From positions 1 to 64,000 of the forward strand of contig CAMCFO010000010.1 in NCBI GenBank assembly GCA_945874155.1: a stretch of 64,000 bases of DNA, in the 5' to 3' direction. Under the pieces are notes generated by a model, which was not told the origin of the DNA, searched no databases, and was given only the letters and a program-made list of their open reading frames with translations. The position numbers were made by a program, and so were the translations under genes. Source of the stretch: an uncultured Bacteroidales bacterium (GTDB lineage: Bacteria; Bacteroidota; Bacteroidia; Bacteroidales; UBA932). Each line of letters starts with the position of its first letter. Within the stretch, counting starts at the first letter, position 1. This document shows, piece after piece, positions 1 to 8,354 of this stretch.

Positions 1-29
1 ACATGCCGGAACTAAAAATGTATGTTTAA

Positions 30-60
30 CGGTAAAAATTTACCGAAGTATTGTTTTTTA
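30..60. terminator. Possible terminator hairpin at window edge
   Basis: A perfect 7-bp inverted repeat, CGGTAAA/TTTACCG with a 2-nt loop, is followed after a few bases by TTGTTTTTTA. It would suit the end of a plus-strand gene lying before this window, but the stem is short and the upstream gene is not visible. Confidence 0.35.
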
Positions 61-77
61 CTCCATAATCATTAAAA

Positions 78-836
78 ATGCCTAATTTTGCGGTTCCTGT
101 CAAATTGGCAGAAAAAATTGCACAAAAATACAAAAATATGCCCAAGAAAGAAGCAGTGGAACAGATGTTCGACAACATAGCCCCGGAATATGATGCACTT
201 AACCATATCCTGTCCCTTGATATAGACAGGCTGTGGAGACGCAGAGCTGTGCGCAAAGCCATTGACTCTGACCGGGATGTATCAGTTCTGGATGTGGCTT
301 GCGGAACGGGAGATTTTTCCATAGCACTCGCACGCTACAGTTCCCGTGCGAAAGTGACAGGAGTGGACATATCCGAGGGAATGCTTGCCGAGGGGAGGAA
401 AAAGGTCTCAAAGGCAGGCCTGGATGAAAGAATCGGTATGCTCACGGGGGATTGCGAAAGCCTTCCATTCGGGGACGGGGTTTTCGATGCTGTATGTGTC
501 GGATTCGGAGTCCGCAATTTTGAGCATCGTGACGCCTGCCTCAAAGAGATGCGCAGGGTTCTGAAACCCGGCGGAAGACTTGTCGTTCTCGAACTTTCAG
601 TTCCCCGAACACCTATAATAAGGTCTTTGTACAAATTCTATTTCACCCATATACTTCCATATCTGGGAGGCAAGGTTTCGGGCAACAGGGCAGCATACAG
701 ATATCTGCCGGCTTCGGTACTTAATTTCCCGATGCCGGCAGAATTCAAGGCTGAACTCTCTTCAGCTGGCTTCCGCAGAATTGTACACCATTCCCTCACA
801 TTCGGAATATGCCGGATGTACACTGCAGTTAACTAA
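78..836 (+). CDS. menG: Demethylmenaquinone methyltransferase MenG/UbiE
   Basis: SAM-dependent C-methyltransferase of 252 aa that converts demethylmenaquinone to menaquinone, the last step of the pathway, on the cytoplasmic face of the membrane. The family opening is visible as EQMFDNIAPEYDALNHILS (about residues 29-47). The SAM site follows as VLDVACGTGDFS (about 70-81), then GFGVRNFEH and a C-terminal GICRMYTAVN. Length is normal. A second in-frame Met at base 138 would still leave the FDNIAP motif intact, so the start is not certain. TAATTTTG at 83-90 resembles a -7 box and would favour that later start. The gene converges exactly on menA, the preceding pathway step, with adjacent stop codons. 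Confidence 0.95.
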   Translation: MPNFAVPVKLAEKIAQKYKNMPKKEAVEQMFDNIAPEYDALNHILSLDIDRLWRRRAVRKAIDSDRDVSVLDVACGTGDFSIALARYSSRAKVTGVDISEGMLAEGRKKVSKAGLDERIGMLTGDCESLPFGDGVFDAVCVGFGVRNFEHRDACLKEMRRVLKPGGRLVVLELSVPRTPIIRSLYKFYFTHILPYLGGKVSGNRAAYRYLPASVLNFPMPAEFKAELSSAGFRRIVHHSLTFGICRMYTAVN

Positions 837-1745
837 TCAGAACCACCTGTAGGCGTTGAAGCCGACTGCAATCAGAATAGACATAATGAAGGTCGCCATC
901 ACGAGTATCGGCAGATATTTGTCCAGCTCTCCGTCGCTTTTTTTCCACGCTCCGTTCAGATGTATGACATAGAGGGGGAGAGTGAGCAGGAAGAGGCAGT
1001 GCCACCAGTCGAAGATTCTTAGTCCGAACACATAGACCACCATCAGTACCCAAGCTCCGCATATCAGCAGGGTCTGATAGATTCTGGCTTTTCTTTCTCC
1101 AAGTTTGATTGCTACTGTCACCCTTGTTGCAGCATCCGTTTTCATATCCCTTATGTTATTGACATTCAGTACCCCCACGCTGAAAAGCCCTATGGATGAA
1201 GCCGGCAGCAGCAAAAACCAGGACGGAATCTCGTGAGCCACAATGAAATAGGAGCCGAGCACCGTTGCAAGTCCGAAGAATATGAACACCGCTATGTCTC
1301 CGTGTCCACTATAACCGTAGGGATGGCTGCCGAGGGTATATCTCATCGCTGCGGTAATGGCGAATACTCCGAGAATGAGTAACATAACTGGCTCCAGTTT
1401 CATCAGAGTGCCGAAGGAATGCCATATCATTGCAAGACCGCTGATACAGCTGGCCGCAACCCAGAATACCACCATCCTTCGGTAATCCTTGTCTGCAAGG
1501 GAACCGTAGGAATATTGCGGGCCCTGGCGGTCTTCCCGGTCGGTTCCGTGGATGAAGTCCCCGTATTCATTCGATACATTGGTGAGGATTTGCAGGCAGA
1601 TGGCGGTCAGGGCCACAAGCAGGGCAGTGACAGGATTTATGTGGTAGTCTGCTGCAGCAAGTCCCACTCCGGTAATTATGCCTGCCAGAGACAGTGGAAG
1701 AGTCCTGAAACGGCAGGATGTGAGGTAGCATTGGAATTTTCCCAT
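837..1745 (-). CDS. menA: 1,4-dihydroxy-2-naphthoate polyprenyltransferase MenA
   Basis: Membrane prenyltransferase of the UbiA superfamily (302 aa). It attaches the isoprenoid tail to DHNA to give demethylmenaquinone, the substrate of MenG. The first Asp-rich motif is visible as NVSNEYGDFIHGTDREDRQGP and the second as NIRDMKTDAATR. About eight or nine hydrophobic segments run through the protein. The gene is tail-to-tail with menG, with no gap between stop codons, so the two MK steps sit together but on opposite strands. Upstream, TATCTTCG on the minus strand is one base from the usual -7 box. Cytoplasmic-membrane location is known for the family. Confidence 0.94.
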   Translation of the reverse strand: MGKFQCYLTSCRFRTLPLSLAGIITGVGLAAADYHINPVTALLVALTAICLQILTNVSNEYGDFIHGTDREDRQGPQYSYGSLADKDYRRMVVFWVAASCISGLAMIWHSFGTLMKLEPVMLLILGVFAITAAMRYTLGSHPYGYSGHGDIAVFIFFGLATVLGSYFIVAHEIPSWFLLLPASSIGLFSVGVLNVNNIRDMKTDAATRVTVAIKLGERKARIYQTLLICGAWVLMVVYVFGLRIFDWWHCLFLLTLPLYVIHLNGAWKKSDGELDKYLPILVMATFIMSILIAVGFNAYRWF

Positions 1746-1846
1746 AATTTCTTCTTTTTAATATTGTGCGGTCACGGTGAAATTGCGGTCCGCATTTCGT
1801 TTCCATGTCACGAAGATAGGCATAAACGGGTGTTCCGTCAAATAAA

Positions 1847-1878
1847 TTTGATGAAAACAGGAATTATGTCTACCTTTG
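1847..1878 (+). promoter_or_regulatory. Bacteroidota-type promoter for yhhQ-queF
   Basis: TTTG (1847-1850), a 20-nt spacer and TACCTTTG (1871-1878) match the -33/-7 consensus of the phylum's primary sigma factor. Transcription would start near 1884, leaving a leader of about 80 nt before the yhhQ start codon. Confidence 0.8.
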
Positions 1879-1964
1879 CAGCCGTTTCGGACAGATTGGT
1901 GCCGGACAGAGTGCTTGATCAAGGGATCATATACGGATTCTGAACCTCTTAAAAAACAAGAAAA

Positions 1965-2648
1965 ATGAAAGGAAAAAATGTATCGGTTTCCTTTATGCTA
2001 TTGGGAATCGTGTTCTGTGTCTGCCTGATTTTAGGCAATCTTCTCGCTGTAAAACAGATTGAATTCGGTAAGATCAACCTTACCTGCGGTATTTTGATTT
2101 TCCCTGTGTCTTACATCATAAATGACTGTATAGCAGAGGTTTGGGGATTCAAGAAGGCACGTCTGGTCATTTGGACGGGATTCGTGATGAATTTCTTTTT
2201 CGTGGCTATGTGCGCCCTTGCCGACTGGATTCCGGGAGCACCTTACTGGACAATGGACGAGGGCTTCCACCAGATTTTCGGACTTGCACCACGTGTGGCT
2301 GCGGCTTCCTTCGTGGCCTTTCTCGTGGGGTCCTTTTCCAACGCATACATTATGTCCAGAATGAAGGTGGCAAGTGCCGGAAAACATTTCACACTGAGGG
2401 CTGTGGTGTCCACTCTGGTGGGAGAGAGCCTGGATTCGATGATATTCTTCCCCGTGGCTTTGGGCGGAATTGTACCGGCAGGCAATCTTGCTCTTCTGGT
2501 GTTGTCCCAGGCTGTATTCAAGACTCTCTACGAGTTCCTGGTGCTGCCTCTGACCACTTGGGTCGTAGCCCGGGTAAAAGAGCGCGAAGGAGAGGACGTT
2601 TTCGACAGGAACATTTCATATAACGTATTCAAAATATCTGATATATAA
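1965..2648 (+). CDS. Queuosine precursor transporter, YhhQ/VUT family
   Basis: Integral membrane protein of 227 aa with about six hydrophobic segments. It belongs to the YhhQ (COG1738, VUT) family, whose characterised members import 7-deazaguanine queuosine precursors such as preQ0 and preQ1. Family hallmarks seen are [16 protein letters not shown] (about residues 46-61) and [14 protein letters not shown] (about 151-164). One base separates its stop from the queF start, so transporter and reductase are almost certainly co-transcribed. That pairing supports a preQ0/preQ1 substrate. The leader contains a short perfect hairpin (TGATC/GATCA) and an A-rich tail just before the start codon. The substrate is inferred from family and context. 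Confidence 0.9.
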   Translation: MKGKNVSVSFMLLGIVFCVCLILGNLLAVKQIEFGKINLTCGILIFPVSYIINDCIAEVWGFKKARLVIWTGFVMNFFFVAMCALADWIPGAPYWTMDEGFHQIFGLAPRVAAASFVAFLVGSFSNAYIMSRMKVASAGKHFTLRAVVSTLVGESLDSMIFFPVALGGIVPAGNLALLVLSQAVFKTLYEFLVLPLTTWVVARVKEREGEDVFDRNISYNVFKISDI

Positions 2649-2649
2649 T

Positions 2650-3114
2650 ATGGCAGAAGGAAGAGAAATGGAGGGCCTTCAGGCTCTCGGCGCAAAGACA
2701 AAATACAGTCAGGACTATGACCCTTCAGTCCTGGAGACATTCATAAACAGGCATCAGGACAATGACTATTGGGTGCAGTTCAATTGCCCGGAATTCACCA
2801 GCCTGTGTCCGATTACAGGGCAGCCGGATTTTGCCGAAATACGCATTTCCTATATCCCTGACGTGAAGATGGTGGAGTCCAAAAGCCTGAAACTCTATCT
2901 TTTCAGTTTCCGCAACCACGGAGATTTTCACGAGGACTGCGTGAACAAGATAATGAAGGACCTTATCCGTTTGATGGATCCCAAGTATATCGAGGTTACG
3001 GGTATATTTACCCCGAGAGGAGGCATTTCCATCTATCCCTATGCAAACTACGGCCGTCCGGGTACCAAATACGAAGAAATGGCCACCCAGCGTCTTGTGA
3101 ACAGGGTTATGTAA
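2650..3114 (+). CDS. queF: NADPH-dependent preQ0 reductase QueF
   Basis: Reduces the nitrile 7-cyano-7-deazaguanine (preQ0) to the amine preQ1 in queuosine synthesis. At 154 aa it is the short, single-domain (type I) form of the tunnel-fold family. The active-site Cys lies in [17 protein letters not shown] (about residues 39-55), and the QueF signature appears as [21 protein letters not shown] (about 74-94). The C-terminal [15 protein letters not shown] is also typical. It follows the YhhQ transporter gene directly (one base gap), so imported preQ0 could feed straight into it. queA, acting two steps later, lies about 45 kb away in the same window. Confidence 0.96.
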   Translation: MAEGREMEGLQALGAKTKYSQDYDPSVLETFINRHQDNDYWVQFNCPEFTSLCPITGQPDFAEIRISYIPDVKMVESKSLKLYLFSFRNHGDFHEDCVNKIMKDLIRLMDPKYIEVTGIFTPRGGISIYPYANYGRPGTKYEEMATQRLVNRVM

Positions 3115-3200
3115 CAGTGCAAAGGGAGAATTTGCTCTCAACTTGACAAGTATTTGGGGGATGTGTCGGATGTATTGTTCAACATATCTCCCAATTTTTA

Positions 3201-3208
3201 TATCTTTG
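3201..3208 (+). promoter_or_regulatory. -7 box (TATCTTTG) upstream of antiporter gene
   Basis: TATCTTTG lies 41 bases before the start codon. A TTG at 3175-3177 is 23 nt upstream, slightly beyond the ideal spacing, so the -33 assignment is weak. Confidence 0.6.
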
Positions 3209-3248
3209 CAAATCATTCACCGGGCTATGCCCTTTTTGGACTACACTG

Positions 3249-4436
3249 ATGAAAAAAGTTATATCCTTTTCAGTCTTTCTCCTGCTTGGACTCATTGTTT
3301 CCCAGTTCCTTCCTTCATTTGCAGGAGAACATTTCCATACCGTGAAGACGGTCACCGATTCGCTCCTGTATGTCTGCCTTGCCTTCATTATGATCAATGT
3401 CGGTAGGGACTTTGAAGTGGACAAGAAACGTTGGAAATCCTATGCCAAAGACTATCTCGTGGCTATGATTGCCGCAGCAATGCCTTGGTTGCTCATAGCT
3501 CTTTACTACATTTTCGTGCTCTTCCCGAGTACTCAGTGGGGAAACGGAGAATTGTGGAAGGAGACCCTGTTGCTCAGCCGTTTTGCCGCACCGACCTCAG
3601 CCGGAATCCTTTTCACTATGCTGGCCGCACTCAAACTCAAGTCCAGCTGGATGTACAAGAAAATCCAGGTACTTGCCATATTTGACGACCTTGACACCAT
3701 CCTGCTTATGATTCCGTTGCAGATTGCGATGATAGGGATGAAGTGGCAGATGGCTGCGATACTGATTGTGGTAATCGCCCTGATTGTTTTCGGATGGAAA
3801 AAGATGGACCACTACAAGATGAAACAGGACTGGAAAGCCATTCTCATCTATTCCGTGCTTGTGATAGTCTTCACCCAGGGCATTTACCAGATGACTGAAT
3901 ACTATCTTGGTGAGCACGAAGGCGTTCACATCGAGGTGCTGCTGCCTGCCTTCATACTTGGAGTTGTGATGAAGACCAGACATATCGACAGCAAGGTGGA
4001 GGAAAATGTGGCAACAGGCATTTCCTATATCTTTATGTTCCTGGTTGGAGTGAGTATGCCTCAGTTCATAGGCGTGGATATGTCCTCAATGGCCGGCGGC
4101 GAGCATAACCTTGTGGGTTCCCTGCCGATGATGTCTTGGGGAACCATTGCCTTCCACGTGGTTATGGTCTCCCTCTTGTCCAATATAGGAAAACTGATGC
4201 CTTTGGCCTTCTACCGCGACCGTAAGTTCAGCGAGAGACTGGCTCTTTCTGTGGGAATGTTCACAAGGGGAGAGGTCGGAGCCGGTGTGATTTTCATTGC
4301 ACTCAGCTACGGTCTTGGAGGACCTTTGCTCCTGATTTCGGTGCTCACAATTGTGCTCAACCTCATTCTGACTGGAGGCTTCGTGTTGATAGTCAAGAAA
4401 TTGGCTTTGAAGACCTATAAGCAGGACGAAGACTAA
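3249..4436 (+). CDS. Cation/proton antiporter (CPA-type)
   Basis: Polytopic membrane protein of 395 aa with about 11-12 hydrophobic segments, resembling monovalent cation:proton antiporters (Na+/H+ exchanger superfamily). Supporting details are APTSAGILFTMLAAL after the fourth helix and FDDLDTILLMIP, an acidic pair within a membrane segment as in CPA transporters. The C-terminal FTRGEVGAGVIFIALSYGL is typical too. There is no RCK/TrkA-N domain. It has its own promoter and ends in a 4-bp convergent overlap with the next, minus-strand gene. The ion (Na+ or K+) cannot be told from sequence. Confidence 0.8.
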   Translation: MKKVISFSVFLLLGLIVSQFLPSFAGEHFHTVKTVTDSLLYVCLAFIMINVGRDFEVDKKRWKSYAKDYLVAMIAAAMPWLLIALYYIFVLFPSTQWGNGELWKETLLLSRFAAPTSAGILFTMLAALKLKSSWMYKKIQVLAIFDDLDTILLMIPLQIAMIGMKWQMAAILIVVIALIVFGWKKMDHYKMKQDWKAILIYSVLVIVFTQGIYQMTEYYLGEHEGVHIEVLLPAFILGVVMKTRHIDSKVEENVATGISYIFMFLVGVSMPQFIGVDMSSMAGGEHNLVGSLPMMSWGTIAFHVVMVSLLSNIGKLMPLAFYRDRKFSERLALSVGMFTRGEVGAGVIFIALSYGLGGPLLLISVLTIVLNLILTGGFVLIVKKLALKTYKQDED

Positions 4437-5578
4437 TTGACATATCTGATTGAGCAGTCGATGGCGATATAGGGATTGAAATCTTCGCCCAGGTGAGCCT
4501 CGAGGACCTTGATGCTGCGCTCTTTTGTGGCCTTGTTGAGTTTCTTGATATTCTTGATTTCCTCAATGAATCCCGGAATCTGGTCCGCCCGCACCATCGT
4601 GAGGGCCGGTTTCAGCACGCAGGACACAGGCATATAGACTCCATTCCCCCTGTCCCGGGCTTCGCAGCGTATCACTTCGCCTTCCTTTGAGAACAACTGG
4701 GCTTTGAGTATGCCCCAGTCGTCTTCGACTATATGAACTTCCGCACGCACCCTGGAATCCTGCCATTGGATCACGTCCACCAGCTTGTCCCCATATTCGT
4801 AGGTGCCCGCGTGGGTGAACTTGTGCTTGTTGGAGAAATTTTCTCCCCAGGACGTGGCTGTGCTGTAAAGAATGTCGAAGAGGTCTATGAGACTGAAAAC
4901 ATCCAGGATATTTTTCTGGACCTTGGGAGGAAGGTCGTGACCGGACAGCAGTTTCTTGTTGTAGTCTGTGGTTTTTCCGCGGCGTACAACCCTGTCCAAA
5001 CGCGCTGAGGCCGAGAATTCATCTTCTTCCAGGCAGTAGCGCACCAGGGGACCGAAGCCTTTCATCGTGGCTACGAATTTCACCATTCCGGTCATTATTC
5101 CGGGCATCACTCCCGCCACCATAGGGATTTCGTGGGTGGCCAGATTATATTGGATTTCGCATTGGTAGTCTGATTTCCTCTCCTTGTTTTCCCGGCTCTG
5201 CCGCCACAGTCTTGAAAGTATGTATTCGGACGAGGTCATACCCTCAGGTGTCACAAAGGCTGATGTGAGCATAAGTACCTGTGGGTCAAGGATTATGTCT
5301 CCGAGGTCTATGTCGTATCTGGTGTCCACATCCAGAAAGAGCGTTGTGTATCCTATCCTGGAAATTTCGAGTTTGACGGTTCCGTAAACATTTATTTCTA
5401 TGCTGAAATACCCGTTTTCGTCGCTCTGGGTGCCCAAACCCTCATCTTTGCTGTACACCATCACATAATCTCCGGGCACAACCGTCGTGTCGCGGAGGAA
5501 TACTCTTCCGGTCACATTGCCCGCAACCGAAACGATGCATATCAGCATCAGAGTCCAAAACAGTGCAAATCTTTTCAT
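4433..5578 (-). CDS. Secreted protein with carboxypeptidase-regulatory-like domain
   Basis: Protein of 381 aa with an N-terminal signal peptide (MKRFALFWTLMLICIVSVAGN). A carboxypeptidase regulatory-like beta-sandwich follows at about residues 22-95 (VTGRVFLRDTTVVPGD ... GYFSIEINVYGTVKLEISRIGYTT), the module that precedes many Bacteroidota outer-membrane proteins. Unlike SusC or DUF5686 proteins it has no plug or long barrel. The remaining 280 residues are soluble-looking and I do not recognise them. The C-terminal Lys-rich stretch (EEIKNIKKLNKATKERSIK) may be helical. It probably acts in the periplasm or at the outer membrane; function unknown. The 3' end overlaps the antiporter stop by 4 bp. 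Confidence 0.7.
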   Translation of the reverse strand: MKRFALFWTLMLICIVSVAGNVTGRVFLRDTTVVPGDYVMVYSKDEGLGTQSDENGYFSIEINVYGTVKLEISRIGYTTLFLDVDTRYDIDLGDIILDPQVLMLTSAFVTPEGMTSSEYILSRLWRQSRENKERKSDYQCEIQYNLATHEIPMVAGVMPGIMTGMVKFVATMKGFGPLVRYCLEEDEFSASARLDRVVRRGKTTDYNKKLLSGHDLPPKVQKNILDVFSLIDLFDILYSTATSWGENFSNKHKFTHAGTYEYGDKLVDVIQWQDSRVRAEVHIVEDDWGILKAQLFSKEGEVIRCEARDRGNGVYMPVSCVLKPALTMVRADQIPGFIEEIKNIKKLNKATKERSIKVLEAHLGEDFNPYIAIDCSIRYVN

Positions 5579-5618
5579 AACAAGAGAGTCTCTTTCAGCA
5601 AATATTGTGCAAATATGA

Positions 5619-5648
5619 TTGTGTATTCAGAAATTATTGCTATATTTG
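5619..5648 (+). promoter_or_regulatory. Promoter for rpmE2
   Basis: TTG (5619-5621), a 19-nt spacer and TATATTTG (5641-5648) fit the phylum's -33/-7 pattern. The predicted transcript starts near a small palindrome, CCTTTT/AAAAGG at 5653-5666, a possible L31 leader structure. Confidence 0.75.
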
Positions 5649-5699
5649 CAGTCCTTTTGGAAAAGGGAAATACTAATAAGAAATTAAATTTTTTAAGCA

Positions 5700-5951
5700 A
5701 TGAAAAAAGGAATTCATCCCGAAACCTACCGTCTTGTAGCTTTCAAGGATATGTCAAACGATCAGGTCTTCATTACAAGATCTTGCGCAAACACTCGCGA
5801 AACAATTGAAATTGAGGGAGTTGAGTACCCAGTTGTAAAGGTCGAAATCTCCAACACCTCACATCCGTTCTACACTGGCAAGATGAAGCTCGTCGATACT
5901 GCAGGACGCGTCGACAAATTCTACCAGAGGTACGCAAATAAGAAGAAATAG
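5700..5951 (+). CDS. rpmE2: 50S ribosomal protein L31, type B
   Basis: Small ribosomal protein (83 aa) of the large subunit. The opening [19 protein letters not shown] and the central [26 protein letters not shown] identify it as the L31 type B form. It has a single Cys (SCANT) and lacks the four-Cys zinc site of the zinc-binding form. Zinc-free L31 copies are known in other bacteria to replace the zinc form when zinc is scarce; whether a second copy exists here cannot be seen. A strong terminator follows at once, and asnB lies just beyond it. Confidence 0.95.
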   Translation: MKKGIHPETYRLVAFKDMSNDQVFITRSCANTRETIEIEGVEYPVVKVEISNTSHPFYTGKMKLVDTAGRVDKFYQRYANKKK

Positions 5952-5977
5952 TCCATACACTATATCAAGTCGAGTAT

Positions 5978-6015
5978 GGTCGGGATTTTTGCGTGAGCTG
6001 TCCCGACCTTTTTTT
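5978..6015 (+). terminator. Rho-independent terminator after rpmE2
   Basis: Perfect 8-bp stem GGTCGGGA/TCCCGACC with a 15-nt loop, followed at once by seven T residues. Leak-through would transcribe asnB, whose start codon is only 34 nt downstream and has no good promoter of its own in between. Confidence 0.88.
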
Positions 6016-6036
6016 ATCCTCAAAAAATAACCTGCA
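6016..6036 (+). repeat. Fragment of the 162-bp interspersed repeat in the asnB leader
   Basis: The 21 nt beginning ATCCTCAAAAAATAACC are identical to one end of the full repeats at 36530-36691 and 52472-52633, read in the same direction relative to the downstream gene. No further match extends into asnB or the terminator. It could be a remnant or a shared short leader motif. Confidence 0.6.
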
Positions 6037-6049
6037 ATACTTAAACCCT

Positions 6050-7714
6050 ATGTGCGGATTTACAGCAATTTACGGAATGAAGGATTCTTCAGTGGACTGG
6101 AGAACCAAGGCTTTGAAAATGTCAGCGAAAATCAGGCACCGCGGACCGGATTGGAGCGGTGTATTTGCAGATGAGAATTGTATCCTTGCGCACGAGAGGC
6201 TCGCTATTGTGGACCCTCTGTCGGGAGGACAGCCTCTATATTCTCCGGATCGCAGGAAAGTATTGGCTGTAAACGGGGAGATTTACAATCATAAATCCAT
6301 CAGGAAGGCCCTAGCGGGGGAGTATGAGTTCCAGACCGACTCGGATTGCGAGGTGATTCTGGCTCTCTATGAGAAGAAGGGGCGTGATTTCTTGGAGGAC
6401 TTGAACGGTATCTATGCCTTCGCGCTCTACGATATGGACAAGAACGAGTTGTTCGTAGCCAGAGACAGCATAGGAGTCATACCTCTCTATATAGGACACG
6501 ATGCAGACGGAACAGTTTACCTGGGCAGTGAACTGAAAGCTCTGGAAGGCTTCTGCGATGAGTATGAACCATTCCTTCCCGGACACAGCTGGTGGAGCGG
6601 GGACAGACAGATGAAACGCTGGTACATCCGCGACTGGTTTGAATACGATGCAGTGAAGGACAATGGGGCGAGTGCCGCTGATGTGCGGGAGGCTTTGGAG
6701 GCGGCTGTCAAGAGGCAACTGATGTCTGACGTGCCTTACGGCGTGCTTCTGAGCGGGGGACTTGATTCTTCCATTATATCTGCTGTTGTGGCCCGCTATG
6801 CCCAGAACAGGGTGGAGGACGACAGCAGGACCCAGGCCTGGTGGCCTCGTCTGCACAGTTTTGCCGTGGGCCTGAAGGGTGCTCCGGACCTTGTCAAGGC
6901 TCAGGAGATGGCAGATTTTCTCGGTACTGTCCACCACGAGGTTCACTATACGGTGCAGGAAGGTCTAGATGCCATAAGAGATGTTATCTATTACATTGAG
7001 ACATACGATGTTACGACTGTACGCGCATCCACTCCCATGTATCTGCTCGCCAGAGTCATCAAATCTATGGGAATCAAGATGGTGCTAAGCGGAGAGGGTT
7101 CCGACGAGATTTTCGGCGGTTATCTCTATTTCCACAAGGCTCCCACTGCCAAGGATTTCCACGAAGAGACAGTGCGCAAAATCAGCAAACTTTATCTCTA
7201 TGACTGTCTGCGTGCCAACAAATCGCTTGCAGCCTGGGGCGTGGAGGGCAGGGTGCCTTTCCTGGACAAGGAATTTATGGACGTGGCTATGAGGCTGAAT
7301 CCTGCAGCCAAGATGTGCCCTGGAAATACTATTGAAAAGAAGATTCTGCGCGAGGCTTTTGAGGATCTGCTGCCGGCATCGGTGGCCTGGAGGCAGAAGG
7401 AGCAGTTCTCCGACGGCGTGGGCTACAATTGGATTGACTCCCTGAAGGCCGTTGCGGAGGCTTCGGTAACAGACGAGCAGATGGCTACAGCTGCCGAGAG
7501 GTTCCCGATCAACACTCCTATGAACAAGGAGGAATATTGCTATCGCAGCATATTTGAAGAGCATTTCCCGAGTGAATCAGCGGCACGCAGTGTGCCGAGT
7601 GTGCCGAGTGTGGCCTGCTCCACTGCTGTGGCCCTGGAATGGGATGCGGCTTTCAAGAATCTCAATGACCCAAGCGGACGGGCCGTTTCCGGGGTCCATA
7701 ACGAGGCTTATTGA
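6050..7714 (+). CDS. asnB: Glutamine-hydrolysing asparagine synthetase B
   Basis: Makes asparagine from aspartate, glutamine and ATP. The start is fixed by chemistry: the ORF runs back to 5993, but the N-terminal nucleophile must be Cys2, so ATG at 6050 (MCGFTAIYG) is the true start, giving 554 aa, the same as the E. coli enzyme. The glutaminase domain spans about residues 2-190 (RHRGPDWSG, VNGEIYNH), and the synthetase domain carries the PP-loop VLLSGGLDSS (about 235-244) and SGEGSDEIFGGY. Near the C-terminus a 9-nt unit repeats (SVPSVPSV). It sits 34 nt beyond the L31 terminator, and its leader contains a 21-nt match to the 162-bp repeat described below. Confidence 0.96.
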   Translation: MCGFTAIYGMKDSSVDWRTKALKMSAKIRHRGPDWSGVFADENCILAHERLAIVDPLSGGQPLYSPDRRKVLAVNGEIYNHKSIRKALAGEYEFQTDSDCEVILALYEKKGRDFLEDLNGIYAFALYDMDKNELFVARDSIGVIPLYIGHDADGTVYLGSELKALEGFCDEYEPFLPGHSWWSGDRQMKRWYIRDWFEYDAVKDNGASAADVREALEAAVKRQLMSDVPYGVLLSGGLDSSIISAVVARYAQNRVEDDSRTQAWWPRLHSFAVGLKGAPDLVKAQEMADFLGTVHHEVHYTVQEGLDAIRDVIYYIETYDVTTVRASTPMYLLARVIKSMGIKMVLSGEGSDEIFGGYLYFHKAPTAKDFHEETVRKISKLYLYDCLRANKSLAAWGVEGRVPFLDKEFMDVAMRLNPAAKMCPGNTIEKKILREAFEDLLPASVAWRQKEQFSDGVGYNWIDSLKAVAEASVTDEQMATAAERFPINTPMNKEEYCYRSIFEEHFPSESAARSVPSVPSVACSTAVALEWDAAFKNLNDPSGRAVSGVHNEAY

Positions 7715-7715
7715 T

Positions 7716-8354
7716 TTATTCGGATACCTGATTGTAGCTTGCACAAAAAGCTGTTATGGGACATTCCGCACATTTGGGATGGCGTGCGGTGCAGATATAG
7801 CGCCCGTGAAGGAGAAGCCAGTGATGGGCATCAGCCCTCTTTTCCGCCGGAATATGTCCGGTAAGATCCCTGCAGACAGCTTCGACTGTTGTTCCTCTGG
7901 AAAGCCCTATGCGACGGGATACCCTAAATACGTGAGTGTCCACAGCGATTACCGGTTTGCCATAGATTATGGCGGCCACTACATTGGCGGTTTTGCGTCC
8001 CACTCCCGGCAACTTTACCAGTTCGTCAGGCTCGGAAGGCACTTCCGCGTCAAAATCGCTCACCAGCATCCTGGCCATGTCAATTATGTGGCGGCCTTTG
8101 CTGTTGGGATATGAAACTGACCTTATCAGTTCGAACACGTCTTCGAAAACGGCATCGGCAAGCGACCTTGCATCCGGATACCGGGCGAACAGTTCTGGGG
8201 TGACGGCATTGACTCGCTTATCCGTGCATTGGGCAGAAAGCATCACTGCCACAAGCAGTTGGAAGGGAGAGCCGAAATTCAGTTCACTGCCAACCTTGCC
8301 CATTTTGTTCTCCAGAACATTCAATACAGAACTGTATCTTTCTTCAATTTTCAT
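7716..8354 (-). CDS. nth: Endonuclease III
   Basis: DNA glycosylase/AP lyase that removes oxidised pyrimidines in base excision repair. The helix-hairpin-helix with catalytic Lys is LPGVGRKTANVV and the catalytic Asp is in VDTHVFRVSRR. The 4Fe-4S loop has the exact C-x6-C-x2-C-x5-C spacing (CTARHPKCAECPITAFC). I place the start at 8354 (MKIEERY, 212 aa) rather than the ORF start at 8414. It matches the family length, is preceded by GGGAGGAA, and its ATG overlaps the ftsE stop as ATGA, implying translational coupling. Its 3' end meets asnB's with one base between. Confidence 0.95.
   Translation of the reverse strand: MKIEERYSSVLNVLENKMGKVGSELNFGSPFQLLVAVMLSAQCTDKRVNAVTPELFARYPDARSLADAVFEDVFELIRSVSYPNSKGRHIIDMARMLVSDFDAEVPSEPDELVKLPGVGRKTANVVAAIIYGKPVIAVDTHVFRVSRRIGLSRGTTVEAVCRDLTGHIPAEKRADAHHWLLLHGRYICTARHPKCAECPITAFCASYNQVSE

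Noticed and set aside
1419-1943. 174-aa ORF antisense to menA
   Set aside because: Overlaps a well-supported UbiA-family gene and resembles no protein family.
1885-1964. preQ1-I riboswitch call for the yhhQ leader
   Set aside because: Only the A-rich tail fits. The expected 5-bp stem with its short C-rich loop is missing, so I list it as a finding to test rather than a feature.
7590-7615. Short tandem repeat GTGCCGAGT near the asnB 3' end
   Set aside because: Only two to three 9-nt units in frame within the coding region; a minor low-complexity patch.
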